In this document: positions 12,071 through 22,685 of the stretch, one piece after another
Layout: each line of letters begins with the position of its first letter
Position numbering within the stretch: position 1 is the stretch's first letter
Assembly: GCF_033473495.1 (NCBI RefSeq)
Contig: NC_088942.1
Coordinates: 1,178,001 to 1,242,000 of the forward strand
DNA: 64,000 nucleotides
Source of the DNA: Cercospora beticola
Lineage: Eukaryota > Ascomycota > Dothideomycetes > Mycosphaerellales > Mycosphaerellaceae
Direction: 5' to 3'
Translations under genes and position numbers: made by a program
Notes under the pieces: generated by a model
Told to the model about the DNA's origin: nothing
Seen by the model: only the letters and a program-made list of their open reading frames with translations
Database searches by the model: none

Positions 12071-13353
12071 AGAGAACGATTATAGAAACCGAGCAGAAAT
12101 CCTAGCCCGAGGTTCCTCAAGTCACGAGGGCGGGAGGTAGAGATCAGTACAAGAAGAAAACTCACCGGCAACTGAATCACACGCCTCAAGAAGCGTGCTT
12201 CATCATCCTCGAGACTGCATGCAGTCTGCACACTATGCATGCGTGCAGTCTGTTAAGTCAGACAACCCGCGACAAGAGATATGCAAAAACACGCGACCCG
12301 TCCCCGCCATCAAACAGATCATCCCCAATCCGAATCTCATCGGCACACCGAGTCATTCGCACTTTCCTCACACGGCCAGCAGAAACACCTTTCAACACTC
12401 AAATCATGCCGTGTGCCGCACTTCCGCTCTTCCCTTCGCCTCCGACTCCGACTCCACCTCCACCTCCGCCAAGGAGAAGAGCGCTCGCTGACACAATAAA
12501 CTTTCCATCCGCATATAAACTTTCTCCTTGCCATGCGAGCTCGAACCCAAAGATAGCATCTCACAGCATTCGCGAAACATGCAGGGTCAACTTCCATGTC
12601 GAAGAAATCAGCCACATTATATACCAGGTATCCCTGACCCCGCGAAATCGGCTCAGTTCTGGACAAATTCAATAATTGGCAGGACAGGGCAAGAGCGAAG
12701 GGCAAAGAGCTGGGGTAAGATGTCAGATTCTCGGCTCTCGCCAAGTTGAGAATAAAATTGCAGGAAACATTGGCTCCAAGATATTATGCTTGGGAAAGAT
12801 GACGATGACAGTGAGCCCAGACTCGCATCAAGCGACGTCTGTGAGGGAACAATTAGTTGTAGATACATCATCAACAGCAGAAAAGACTGACAAGAAAGGT
12901 AACGTAAGACTGGTAACTGATGAGATAAAATATGCACAAGATGATCTCTCTCTCACTCTACACACACTCTTGACACACGAAACGCACTTCACACAGTGCC
13001 ATCGTTCAGCATCTCTTCTCTTTTCCACGCGGACACAAAAAGGAGCCAATTCCCACTAATTCTCTCTTGAACACAGGGGAAAATCTTCTTCTTCTTCGCC
13101 ATGTCTGTAGATTTTTTCCACCTTTCCAGGCACTGTGCAGTCCAGGGAGTTGAAATGAGCGTGTGCCACAGAAAACTACTCTTTGGTAGTTGACATGCGC
13201 ACAACAACTCGCAACAACTCGATCCAACCCTTCTGTCATCAAATAATTACCAGCGTCTTTCCAGTTCTCGAAACGCAATGCAGAGAGTACGGTTTATCAA
13301 CAAATACGAAACTTCTTCATGCGGCTGGGCATTAGGTCTTAAAACTTAGACAT
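12071..13353. other. Convergent intergenic region
   Basis: About 1.3 kb between the 3' ends of secreted protein A and tyrosinase. It contains a pyrimidine-rich CCNCC stretch near 12450 and A-rich tracts. No gene is supported. Confidence 0.5.
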
Positions 13354-15840
13354 CTAGTATTGCTTCGCGTATGCTGTCGCGGTGGGTTGCTGTGGTGCTG
13401 CTGTTGACTCCGTGCAAGGGCAGTACGTCACGTACTGCGTCGTGTAAACCGTGGTCGTGACTTCCTCCTCCTCAGGCGGCGATGGGTAGCTAGGAGGGTT
13501 CTGAGATGGTGGTGCAGTCGTCGCTGGCACTGGCGAATCCTCAGTCTTGCCTGGGTACGACGGCGCAGAAGAGGCGGATCCATAGCCGTGTGGAGCGTTG
13601 CTGTTGCCGTTACCACTGCCGCCTCCGATGATACCTCCGATGATACCACCAATGTTGTCACCGATGTCGCCGACAGCATCACTGAGAGCATCGCCAACAC
13701 CGCCGAGCAGTCCCTCCACGGCCTCGGTAATACCACCAACCTTGTCCTTGGTAACATCGACTTGAGGCAAGAGGTTCGACCAGCTTGGCAGCTCACCATC
13801 AAGGATAGGAGAAAGGAGACCAGACAGGAAAGAGGCCTTGTAGCCGTTGAGAGACTCAGGGTTGACACGCTCGCCATCGTAGACGATGATCCAGTTGAGG
13901 TTCTTCTTCATGTACGGGAGGACAACATCCTCGCTCAAGGCAGAGATCTTGCCGGACATGTACAGCTTTTGCAAGTAGCGGGTGATCGGAACGGAGCCAG
14001 CGGAGACAACCTCGTGGGCCATATCGCCACCTGCAAGAACACCGATTTGACCGATGCAGTTCTTCTCGCCGAGCCACTCGCTTGTGTCGTTGGTGCCTGG
14101 CTGTCCATCGAAGACATAGACAGTGTACGAGCCATTGAGAGCGTAGCGAGGGGTCTCGATGTTGCATTGGTATTGGTAGACGCTGCCGTTTGGTGCAATG
14201 AAGGCGGGGTTCAATGGAGCACCGGTGCCGGTTGGGGCTGGGTAGCCGGCGGTCTTGGTACCATTCCATGCGCCAGTGACAGTTGGGTAAGGACCGCTAC
14301 TAGCGCCTCCAGTGGGCTTGTTCCATGGCAGACCGATGGAGATGCTGATAGGACCAATTCCAATGCCAATGCCAGAGCCAGAGCCAGAGCCACCAGTCTG
14401 AGAGCTTGCAGGGCTGGAGGAGCTGGAAGACGAACCACCGTAACCTTGTGGTGCCTCAAGACCACGTCCTCCGTTACCGCCTTCGGTGTTGCTGCCGTTC
14501 ACAGGCTCGGCACGAGCAGAGAGAGCGGAGGCGGTCAGAGATGGGCTGGAGCCGTAAAGCTGGTTGATGTAGTTGACGATCGTGTTACGCTGTCCGTCAC
14601 CAACGATGAATTCAGGGTAGGTGTAGGCGAATGTAGCGGCGAAGTCGCGAACGTCGTTGGTGGTCCAGTACTGATCGGCGGCCTTGCGGAACGGCATCAA
14701 AGGAGAGTTGGCGTCTTGGTTCGAGCCCTGAGCAATGGTCCAAGTGGAGTGAGGAGCGACCTGGCTGGCTCCGTAGGTGCTCGGGTTGGCGGTCTGCCAC
14801 AGAGTGAACAAACGGTCGACGTTGCAGTGGTGCAGAAAGAAAATTGGGTCGAAAGCAGCAAGTGGCAAGAAGGTCATGTGGCCACCAGACACACCGTTCG
14901 AGCCAGGACCTCCTACGTTGGTGTGGATGGTGTTGTGGATACCCTCCAGACTGTTGGCGCAGCGCTGGTCTCCAGAAGCGTCGGTGGCGAAACCAAGGTA
15001 GCTCTTGCACTGTGTCAAGAGCTGGTAGACCTGATCCTGCAGGTTGCCGTTGAGGTTGGAGAAAGCGTCAACGGCCTGTTGCTCTTGGCTGTGCGCGTCC
15101 TGGTTGTTTGAGTTGGGCCAGCGGAAAGTGTCTGGCCAGTCGACGAAAACAGAAAACTCCATGTCGGAGGAATCGGTGAAGTGATAGCTGTAGAGAGGGT
15201 TGTCGACGGTCTCTTGGCCATTGGGGCCCTCGATAGTCACCTGTTGGCCACTGATGAAAGGCGGCAGAGCGGTCGAGCCTTGGTCTGGGTTGGCTGCCCA
15301 ATCCCAGAATGGAGCACGCAGTGCCTGTGCGGCGGCCTTCATGCGGTCTCCGAAAGCGCCATCGAAAGAGTTGGCAATCTCGAGGGCGTGCTTGATCAGC
15401 TCTTGCTCGAAAAGGGCCATGTACGCTCGGTGCCATGCGGGGAAGTGGACAGAGTCATGTGTGCAGTAGCCATCTGCGCCATCGCAGTCGTCACATTTCT
15501 GCACACCATCCCAGTCAATGCGAGGGACACCGTGAATCTTGGAGATGCCCCAGTAGCCGGTCCAGTCGTCCTTCGGGGCCTCTTTCCACTGGGCCATGGT
15601 GCGAATGTAAAGCGACCACATGTCGGGTCTGTTGTTGGCGAGTTCGTTGATCTCTAGTCGTACGTGCACACGGCCGTCTCCGAGCCCGCGGGCGCCCGTG
15701 GTGATGACCTGGCCCGCCTGGCGCTTGTCGAGCGGGGCGGCGAGGTCATAATTGTTGTTGTTGAGTTCATTGCCTGAAGCTGGCTTGGACACGGCGACGT
15801 TGACCAACGCCGCCGCGGTAAGGAGCGAGGAAAAGTGCAT
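13354..15840 (-). CDS. Secreted tyrosinase (type 3 copper phenol oxidase)
   Basis: An intronless ORF of 828 residues. It starts at the ATG at 15840; the TTG two codons upstream is ignored. The signal peptide is followed by a Lys-Arg dibasic site at ~39-40, so a Kex2-type propeptide cut is likely. The CuA region (CTHDSVHFPAWHR, ~126-138) includes a CysXHis pair like the thioether in fungal tyrosinases. The CuB region has HNTIHTNVGG and FFLHHCNVDRLF. After the catalytic core come a Ser/Gly linker, a tyrosinase C-terminal domain (around CNIETPRYALNGSYTVYVFD) and a long Pro/Glu/Thr-rich tail ending in a TTTVYTTQYVTYCPCT motif typical of fungal wall proteins. Expected reactions are o-hydroxylation of monophenols and oxidation of diphenols to quinones, feeding melanin. 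The tail is longer than in most tyrosinases. Confidence 0.95.
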   Translation of the reverse strand: MHFSSLLTAAALVNVAVSKPASGNELNNNNYDLAAPLDKRQAGQVITTGARGLGDGRVHVRLEINELANNRPDMWSLYIRTMAQWKEAPKDDWTGYWGISKIHGVPRIDWDGVQKCDDCDGADGYCTHDSVHFPAWHRAYMALFEQELIKHALEIANSFDGAFGDRMKAAAQALRAPFWDWAANPDQGSTALPPFISGQQVTIEGPNGQETVDNPLYSYHFTDSSDMEFSVFVDWPDTFRWPNSNNQDAHSQEQQAVDAFSNLNGNLQDQVYQLLTQCKSYLGFATDASGDQRCANSLEGIHNTIHTNVGGPGSNGVSGGHMTFLPLAAFDPIFFLHHCNVDRLFTLWQTANPSTYGASQVAPHSTWTIAQGSNQDANSPLMPFRKAADQYWTTNDVRDFAATFAYTYPEFIVGDGQRNTIVNYINQLYGSSPSLTASALSARAEPVNGSNTEGGNGGRGLEAPQGYGGSSSSSSSPASSQTGGSGSGSGIGIGIGPISISIGLPWNKPTGGASSGPYPTVTGAWNGTKTAGYPAPTGTGAPLNPAFIAPNGSVYQYQCNIETPRYALNGSYTVYVFDGQPGTNDTSEWLGEKNCIGQIGVLAGGDMAHEVVSAGSVPITRYLQKLYMSGKISALSEDVVLPYMKKNLNWIIVYDGERVNPESLNGYKASFLSGLLSPILDGELPSWSNLLPQVDVTKDKVGGITEAVEGLLGGVGDALSDAVGDIGDNIGGIIGGIIGGGSGNGNSNAPHGYGSASSAPSYPGKTEDSPVPATTAPPSQNPPSYPSPPEEEEVTTTVYTTQYVTYCPCTESTAAPQQPTATAYAKQY

Positions 15841-18800
15841 GTTCAAGCGAACACGCTTTCAGCAAGAAGAGGTAAGGAAAGAGTGTGGAAAGTGCTCAAA
15901 CATGCGCAGTCGGCATGGGACGACGAAGGGGAAGAGGGATGTCAGAAGAAGCGAGAGTCGGCGGCCGGGGCCAGCAGGTGTATGCGAGGTGCGCGGTGTG
16001 GGCGTGGAGTGCGAGGTCGAGCGGACGGGCACGAGTGAGCAGGAGACGGGAGATTGAGATGTGCTTGTCCCGGGCGCGTGCTGGGGCCTGCCCGCCGCCG
16101 TCATCAATCAAACCGCACCGCGAGTGGCCGTTGCGCGCAAGTGCCGAACTTCCGTGCGAAACCACGTCGTTTCAGTGCTGCTGCGCCCTGGCCCACCGCG
16201 TCCCTGACACCGACGCACCTGGAAATGAAGCAACTCGCTAGCCGCACGTGACGGAGGCTCAAGTCGCGACGAGTTCCACCACTGCGCTCCTCACTGGTCG
16301 GCTGCGGCGCTGATCGTCAGGTACGCGTACGCCAAACGCGACGGGAAGCGCCCAAGGTTCGCCTGGTGCGACGCCGCCCGCTCCTCTAAAAGCAGCCCTC
16401 TCGCCGTGTCGTGTCGCTGTTCGCACTCGCGCTCCAGCAGTTTCAGCCGCAGGCGTGCAGCGACACGGCGAGTGGTGGCTGTCGCAGAAATGAAGCCACC
16501 AGCGCTCGTCGTGTCGCTGCACATGGCGCTCGCGAGACTGCGCAGTGTATCTATCCTCTACTGTACGACCGTACTGTACGAGAGAGGGCAGCCCGCGCCG
16601 GTGGAGACTGGCTTCGTGACATCCTGGCCCAGCAAACGTGCCCGGTTTCGTCCTTCACACGCGGTCGCCGGCCCACACGGCATCTGTTCGTATCGTTCTT
16701 CAATCACTCCCTATCCTCGCGACGCTACTCCTTCTATTGCTGCTCTCCTCGTGTGTTCGTCGACAAGCCGTCACTTGCCATGCTCGGGCTATGTTGCCGG
16801 AGGATCACACCCACGCGTCGTCCCTATGCAGTATCTCCTCCACTTCAACTTTCGGTACGTTCCGAGCCTTTCACGAGCTTTTCAGGAGAAATACACTTCG
16901 ATGGAGTGGAGGTGTGGCCCCAAAAATGACGATGGCAACCTCGCATTCGTCAGCTTCTTCAATAGTGTCATGAATGATCACGCCGAGTCGTCAATTCTTG
17001 CTGGCCATGGGCGAAACGTCCCAACGGCATCGTGCTGCTCCTCCACTTCTACGAGCGCGCCGGGACCACCAAATGTTTGCTGCTGACAAATCGTGCCGTC
17101 TGCCGGACAGATGCAGCTGAGCCCTGACCAGCGACCGCATTGATAGCACAGCAGACACGTCGCGCCACCTATCACACCATGGCGGTGGCGGTCTTCATAT
17201 CGTTCTGCAGCTCAATGATGATCTTGGCGTCGTTCGCTCACTGTCCGAGAATAGAGTTCATTCGACTAGGGCTGTTCTGTTCGGCCACCTCTGCCGATGT
17301 TTTCAATGGATCTGTAGCACATGCGATGCACAGCAGAGGTATCTGGCCGTTTCGCCTTCTGGAAGAGGTCCGTTCCTAGGAGGTATGCGATGATGGTCAT
17401 GTAAAGCGCAATCGCGACACGTCTCTGGTTCCTTGCTCATTGAGGGCATGGCGGTCTGGGAAATTATTGTCGTACATGTCGACGCTCGATCTCGAGGAAA
17501 GAAAAGCCGTACACGCGTGTCTGCCCACATGGTGCTGACGACGACAGGTTCGCAGAATCGTGGACAAGCACTGAAAATAAGAAGCGAATACGGAATAAAT
17601 TGAACTTTCGATTCTGAAGCTTTTGGGGCGCACGCCAGGCGTATGCGCCTTCCTTGGCAGGAATGTGCCTGCCAACGTAAAATCAACGACATCTGTTCTT
17701 GTCTACGGTATGCGCAACCACCCTAAAAGAAAGCCTTGTGTTTGGAGGCGCGAGTCCAGAATGTTGGAGGGTGCATATGCGCTTCTGGCAGGCTCACCAA
17801 TGTGATACTGCAAAGCGTCGGATCGCCGTCCCTCGTAACTGCCTGGCGCTACACAACTCTCGGACACGACTGCCGTCCATCCCTTAGCACCTGCCGTATC
17901 GTCGCAAAGGCTTCGTTGCCGCAACATCCGCATGTTCATTGCCTCAAATGCTACATGATACGGGACATTGTCCTTGTCCTTGTATCGGATGTCAGTCCTG
18001 CCTCAGGCATCCCAAGCGGAGGCTGCCGTATGCGAAGACCGAGAGAACTGCGAGCACTCAGGTGAAGCGACGCAAAATATTGTTAAAAGGCGAGACTGTT
18101 GAGTTGTGCGGCTCGCTCACCTGGATGAGATGTGTTGAGGCGTCGGGCGTGTCATTCAGAAGCTGACTCCACAGGCGATACCAACCACGGACCAAAGTCC
18201 TTCATTGTGAAACCTGAAGAACCGAGAATTACTATATCGGTACACATCTGGACCAAGCCGATTTGGGCATCATATACATGAAACATTCGGGACATGGGCC
18301 ACGCGATTGGTTCAAGTACGAGACGACACTTTGGGTCTGACCATCAGCGCTCAGAAAGCAATAATGTTTCTTTAATGTGATATGGCTGCGCGCAGCGGCG
18401 CAGGCTGAATGCCTTGTCGCGATGCACAGGCACCCAGTATGCATTTTCATTGGACTGTAGGAGGATGTACGCAGATACGGCCACCATCGCACACTCGCTG
18501 CGCCGATGCACTCGCCAATCTGGCGCGATCACCTTGAGCATTCGTCTTGGTCTCTTCACTCGTCCGAACACTGCGTGAAGTGCAGCGAAAGGGCCCGAAA
18601 TATACGAGCTTCATCATGACGACAGAATTTAACTTCATGGCATGGAAGACACGCGGCGGGGAGTTGTGCTAACGGCGGCCGAACCAAATATCAGCAAATT
18701 TCGCGACTCGATCAGGAAGCGTACAACGGTTCATGACGCAGCTCCACGCGAGCCTGTTTGACGTGGAGCTGTGCTTCATAACGTTGGCAACGGAAACGAG

Positions 18801-19806
18801 ACCAACCTCCTTGTCGTCCTTGACGAAGAACCAGACTTTGAAGCCGGTGATGTTGATGACGATGGCCACGTAAGGTGGCTTGCACCGTTGTCGGCAACAT
18901 GATCATTAAGCTTTGAGGCCCAATGCTGGAGAAGAATAATGAAGCAGTAGAATACTCGTCGAAAGCAGAGACAGTCTTATCCTGGATGATGTCGCAGATG
19001 GTCACAAGGCCAACCTCAACAACCCCGACACCAGCGCGGAATTCAAGGAGCACTCCAGACAGGTACTCAAGAGTTTAAGTGGCGGAGAACACCGTTGTCC
19101 GCAGACGTGGCAAGGACCAAGGTAAAACCCCAAACAACGTGTGAGTTTCTTTTCTGTACTGCCCGAAATTCCAGCTTCAGACCGCTGGGGCCTCCAGCCA
19201 CATCTCCATAGCCCCTCGACGACAACACACCCTCAGCAAACTCCCGCCCTGATATGGAGCCCAGATATGAAGCCCGCGGCCTGACTTTAGAACCAAGCGT
19301 GGCATGTAATTAGGAGAGCATGTTTCTTAGCAATCAATCATCCTAAGACAGCCCCTGCTCTGCCCGATGGACAGTCGCCGATGACTTCGTGCAAAGCTAC
19401 AGGAGTGACGGCGACGAAATGATGCTCATAGAAGATGACAGGACAATGCACTGCGGTAAAGTTGAATTCATAAGGAAGTGAAAGTGAGTGAACGGCTCCA
19501 CGTCGCCCCGCAGCAAACGTGCAGTCGCACAGGCTGGTACCTTCCTTGAATGTAGAAGCCCGTGCGTAACCATCGCCGCCATCAGCAAGACCTCTGCAGA
19601 GCCCCCAACTCGACCTGCGCAGCAACAACAACATCGACTTTAGCAGCAGCGGTCCATAACTACTACAACTGCCTGTGCCGCAGGGTGGCGACAGCACAGA
19701 ATATCTCCGTTGCCTTTCTGTCGACAGGTCTCCAGTCGCGCGGACGAGTGAGGGCACTAACGAAGCCTCAACACACCACACCTCTTGTGACTCGCCTCAC
19801 GGCGGC
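15841..19806. other. Gene-poor 4-kb region
   Basis: No ORF here has recognisable domains, consistent splicing and coding-like composition together. The longest open frames (e.g. 16406-17086) are low-complexity, Arg/Ser-rich and overlap other open frames on both strands, as expected of GC-rich noncoding DNA. The tyrosinase promoter lies at its left end. A possible decayed duplicated gene is listed at 18669-19105. Confidence 0.5.
18669..19105 (-). pseudogene. Possible decayed gene with two related segments
   Basis: Two segments about 208 bp apart on the minus strand start alike (GACAACGGTG followed by a GCCAC motif, at ~19100 and ~18892). They continue with similar peptides in different frames: VEVGLVTICDIIQDKTV from the first and KEVGLVSVANVMKHSST from the second. 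Stops and frame changes break any single ORF. This looks like a duplicated protein-coding segment that has decayed, or a gene with introns I could not place. I recognise no family, and the call rests on weak similarity seen by eye. Confidence 0.25.
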
Positions 19807-20623
19807 ATGGCGTTCGAAGATGAGGTTCAGCAGGCCACAAATACCATTGAAGAACTCGCACGCACACAGCTGCGGAGTCAATTCCCGTACCTGAAGATTG
19901 AAGCTCTCGAGGAGTTATTAGCCGAAACTGCGAATGTTATCGTTTCGAGACTTGTCGAACAGTGAGCAGACTACCCGTGCGAGCGCTTTTCCCTCATTCT
20001 GACATTGATTTAGGAAGAAGGAAACCTGCGCCGCCCGGTCTCGCACAAGCTTCATGTCGTTGTCGGCAGAACTACGCAACATAATCTACGAGATGGCGCT
20101 CAAAGTCGAGGGGACAGTCAACGTGTCCCACCAGGACGTCGTTTGCCAGCACACGACACTGCTCCTAGCGAATCGACAAGTCTATGAGGAAGCACGCCCT
20201 ATCTGGTACGGTATTAACATTTTCAAGTGCCGAATTGGTGACCCAGTGTTTTGGCGGCGTGCACAAGATCCCGAGACGGACTTTGACTCTCCAAGATCTG
20301 TCCGCAAGTGGCTGGAGAATCTCAGATCTGGTGCAGCTATGGTCAAGTCAATCACGATGCGCACTTGGGGGTCGGATACAATAGGGTCAGCTTTGTCGAA
20401 AATCCTGAGCTTTGGCGGTCGAGGTCTTGACTTCAATGGTTTGACTGTGCATCAAGGGGTGCTTAAGTCTTGTGGTTTGCTTGATAGAGGTGTCTCGCCC
20501 AAGATCTTTACATTCTTGATCCGCGACGGCCTGGAAGCAGGAGAGGATCTGTACGAAGCTGCAGGCGTGAGCGGGGAGGATCTTCTGACTGAAGAGCTGA
20601 TCAAGCGGTTGAGATACAAGTAA
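19807..20623 (+). CDS. 2EXR/F-box-like small protein, copy 1
   Basis: Two exons (19807-19961 and 20014-20623; 52-nt intron, phase 2) give 254 residues. A short N-terminal helix-rich segment (MAFEDEVQQATNTIEELART) is followed by the characteristic SLSAELRNIIYEMAL motif at ~residue 65, the 2EXR/F-box-like signature of a family greatly expanded in filamentous fungi. Downstream motifs ANRQVYEEARPIWYGINIF and LTVHQGVL are shared with copy 2. Exon 1 length, intron length and intron phase are all identical to copy 2, so the two arose by tandem duplication. The function of the family is not established; substrate recognition in a ubiquitin ligase is only a guess. Confidence 0.82.
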
Positions 20624-20987
20624 GGGGAAAGTTCGTCACGAATTCGTTGGAGGGTGTGATGGGACCGCAAGGCTCGCGGCAAGCCCAATCATTGAATGTA
20701 TCGAGAGCAGAATCAGGCTGGCATCTGCTCGCACGACGCAAGACTGGGCTGCGCTGCATCAAGTGAAGTGGATAAGTGGGTCAAAGCGGACATCGAGCAA
20801 ACGCTTACTATTCCGAAGCGCCTGCCTGATTTGAAAGCAAACATCGACTCGCATGTTTTCCCTTCCGACTCATACAACGTATTTAGCCTTTCCTACTCGA
20901 GGTTGCGCTCTCTCGCGCAGACAGTAACAAGCCCTTCGATCGCAGCTGCAGACTCACCACCCCCTCCTCTACCTACCGCACGACAAG

Positions 20988-21825
20988 ATGCCCTTCCACG
21001 ATGAGGTTGACGAGCTTACATCGAGCATCCGCGAAGCGAACGCGCTCCAAGTGCGTACTCAGTTCCCCTATATGGGAACGGCTACTCTCGAGAAGCTTCT
21101 TGACGATTCTGTTGGTCGCCTGAAGCTCGGTATACTGCAACAGTACGACCTCGACAAGACATACTTGAACGGCTGTACTGACTTCGAATGACAGGGAATC
21201 GGAGGTGCGAGTCAAGCAATCACGCTCGAGCTTCATGTCCTTATCTGCAGAGCTGCGCAACATGATCTACGAGATGGCCCTATGTTCCAAAGATGGAGTC
21301 CATATTCGCTGGGATCGGACTCACATGACTGGCCGACACCCTTACGTATCGCTGGTATCCGTAAATCGGCAGATTCGTGAAGAAAGTCTCACGATCTGGT
21401 ACGGCATGAATACATTCAAACACACCATCAGCTGGTTACCAGGAGAAAATGCAAACTCTCGAACGTGTCTTTCGCGCTTCGGCAGGCCGGAAAACCTGAG
21501 CGCGTGGCTCAAGGAAGTCGGAGCCAATGTGGCGCTGATCAAGACGATCGAGCTAACGTTGAGCCGCGGCCGCAGTTCAACCTGGTTGACAACACTGCTT
21601 AGAGCAAGCGACGACGGCCTTCTTGGTGCCGGCTTGACCGTGCACCAGACAGTACTGCACTTGTTTGGACTGTTAGATGCGGGTCTAGCAGCTGAAGTCT
21701 TCCAGATGAAGGTCGACGTTCGGGACGACTTTGGAGAACCCGAGACACTGGCAGACTTCTACGAAGTTGCAGGCATAGACGGTCAGGAGCTTTTCACGCG
21801 TGAGCTTCTGGATCGACTGGAGTGA
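20988..21825 (+). CDS. 2EXR/F-box-like small protein, copy 2
   Basis: Two exons (20988-21142 and 21195-21825; 52-nt intron, phase 2) give 261 residues. It starts MPFHDEVDELTSSIREANAL and has the SLSAELRNMIYEMAL signature, VNRQIREESLTIWYGMNTF and LTVHQTVLHLFGLLDAGL. It lies 364 bp downstream of copy 1 in the same orientation. The central region between the conserved blocks has diverged strongly from copy 1, so the duplication is not recent. Function unknown. Confidence 0.83.
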
Positions 21826-22685
21826 TATGAGAAGTGCGAATCACCACGGGTACCTTGGAGGGTCAACACGGCGGTACAGGTAATCTCAATCGCATGCTAT
21901 GAGTTCATGAGACCATAAACGCTGACAATATCGTAGAAGACCGGGGACTCCCACAAAAGAACGCAACCTATGCAAAGTAGCTCTCCCGATGCTAGATCGG
22001 GGACGTATCGCACGAGCAAGTGCTGATTTCGTAGACCACTTGGGATCAAACGTGCAGAGCACTTTTAAGGGGTCGCGAAGGATCAAGAGCTTCAGCTCTC
22101 CTATACGCCTGTGCCCACAGCGGACGCACTTTGGGAGCAGCGGTGCCATGGATGACCCTCAATAGAGGTCACATGGAAACGATAGCTGTCCACTACACAT
22201 GCCAGGTGACTGGAGATCGGACAAGGCGTGGTATATGTGCGTCGAGCCGTTGTCAGTCTCACCTCAATAGCTACGCACAATACCATGTTTTCAACACGTT
22301 TCACGGATCGCGCATTGACTCATCCTGCCTCTCACACCTGGCTCAGTTCCCACCGAAAGACTCCAAGCCCATTTTCGTTAGGCCGTCAGGCGTATCTCTG
22401 CACCTCTTGATGTGATGTAGAACTCACTCGACACAGGATTTGCAGTATGGTATCAGAAGCAATATACAATGTACGAGCTATGATAAGGCTCTGAACTGCC
22501 ATACAAGATTGAAGAATGAGAAGATGGAAGCCATGCATGGGAAGAAAGATCTCGAACCCCATCAAGTTTAGGCATGCATTGTATCATAGTGTAAGTAGTA
22601 GCCAGCGAAGCCGCTTTAGCAAGCAGGCGCCGTCACGCATTGCAGAACTAACCTGAGTCAAGCAGCACTTGCTTCAGATTTCTCC
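21826..22685. other. Convergent intergenic region
   Basis: About 860 bp between copy 2 of the 2EXR-like pair and the 3' end of atg7. No gene or repeat is recognised. Confidence 0.5.

Noticed and set aside
13588..15111. 507-codon open frame on the plus strand.
   Set aside because: It is antisense to the tyrosinase gene, whose domain content is unambiguous; the frame is a by-product of codon bias.
16406..17086. 226-codon plus-strand frame between tyrosinase and the 2EXR-like genes.
   Set aside because: Composition is Arg/Ser/Cys-rich and erratic, several frames are open at once and no splice or domain evidence exists.
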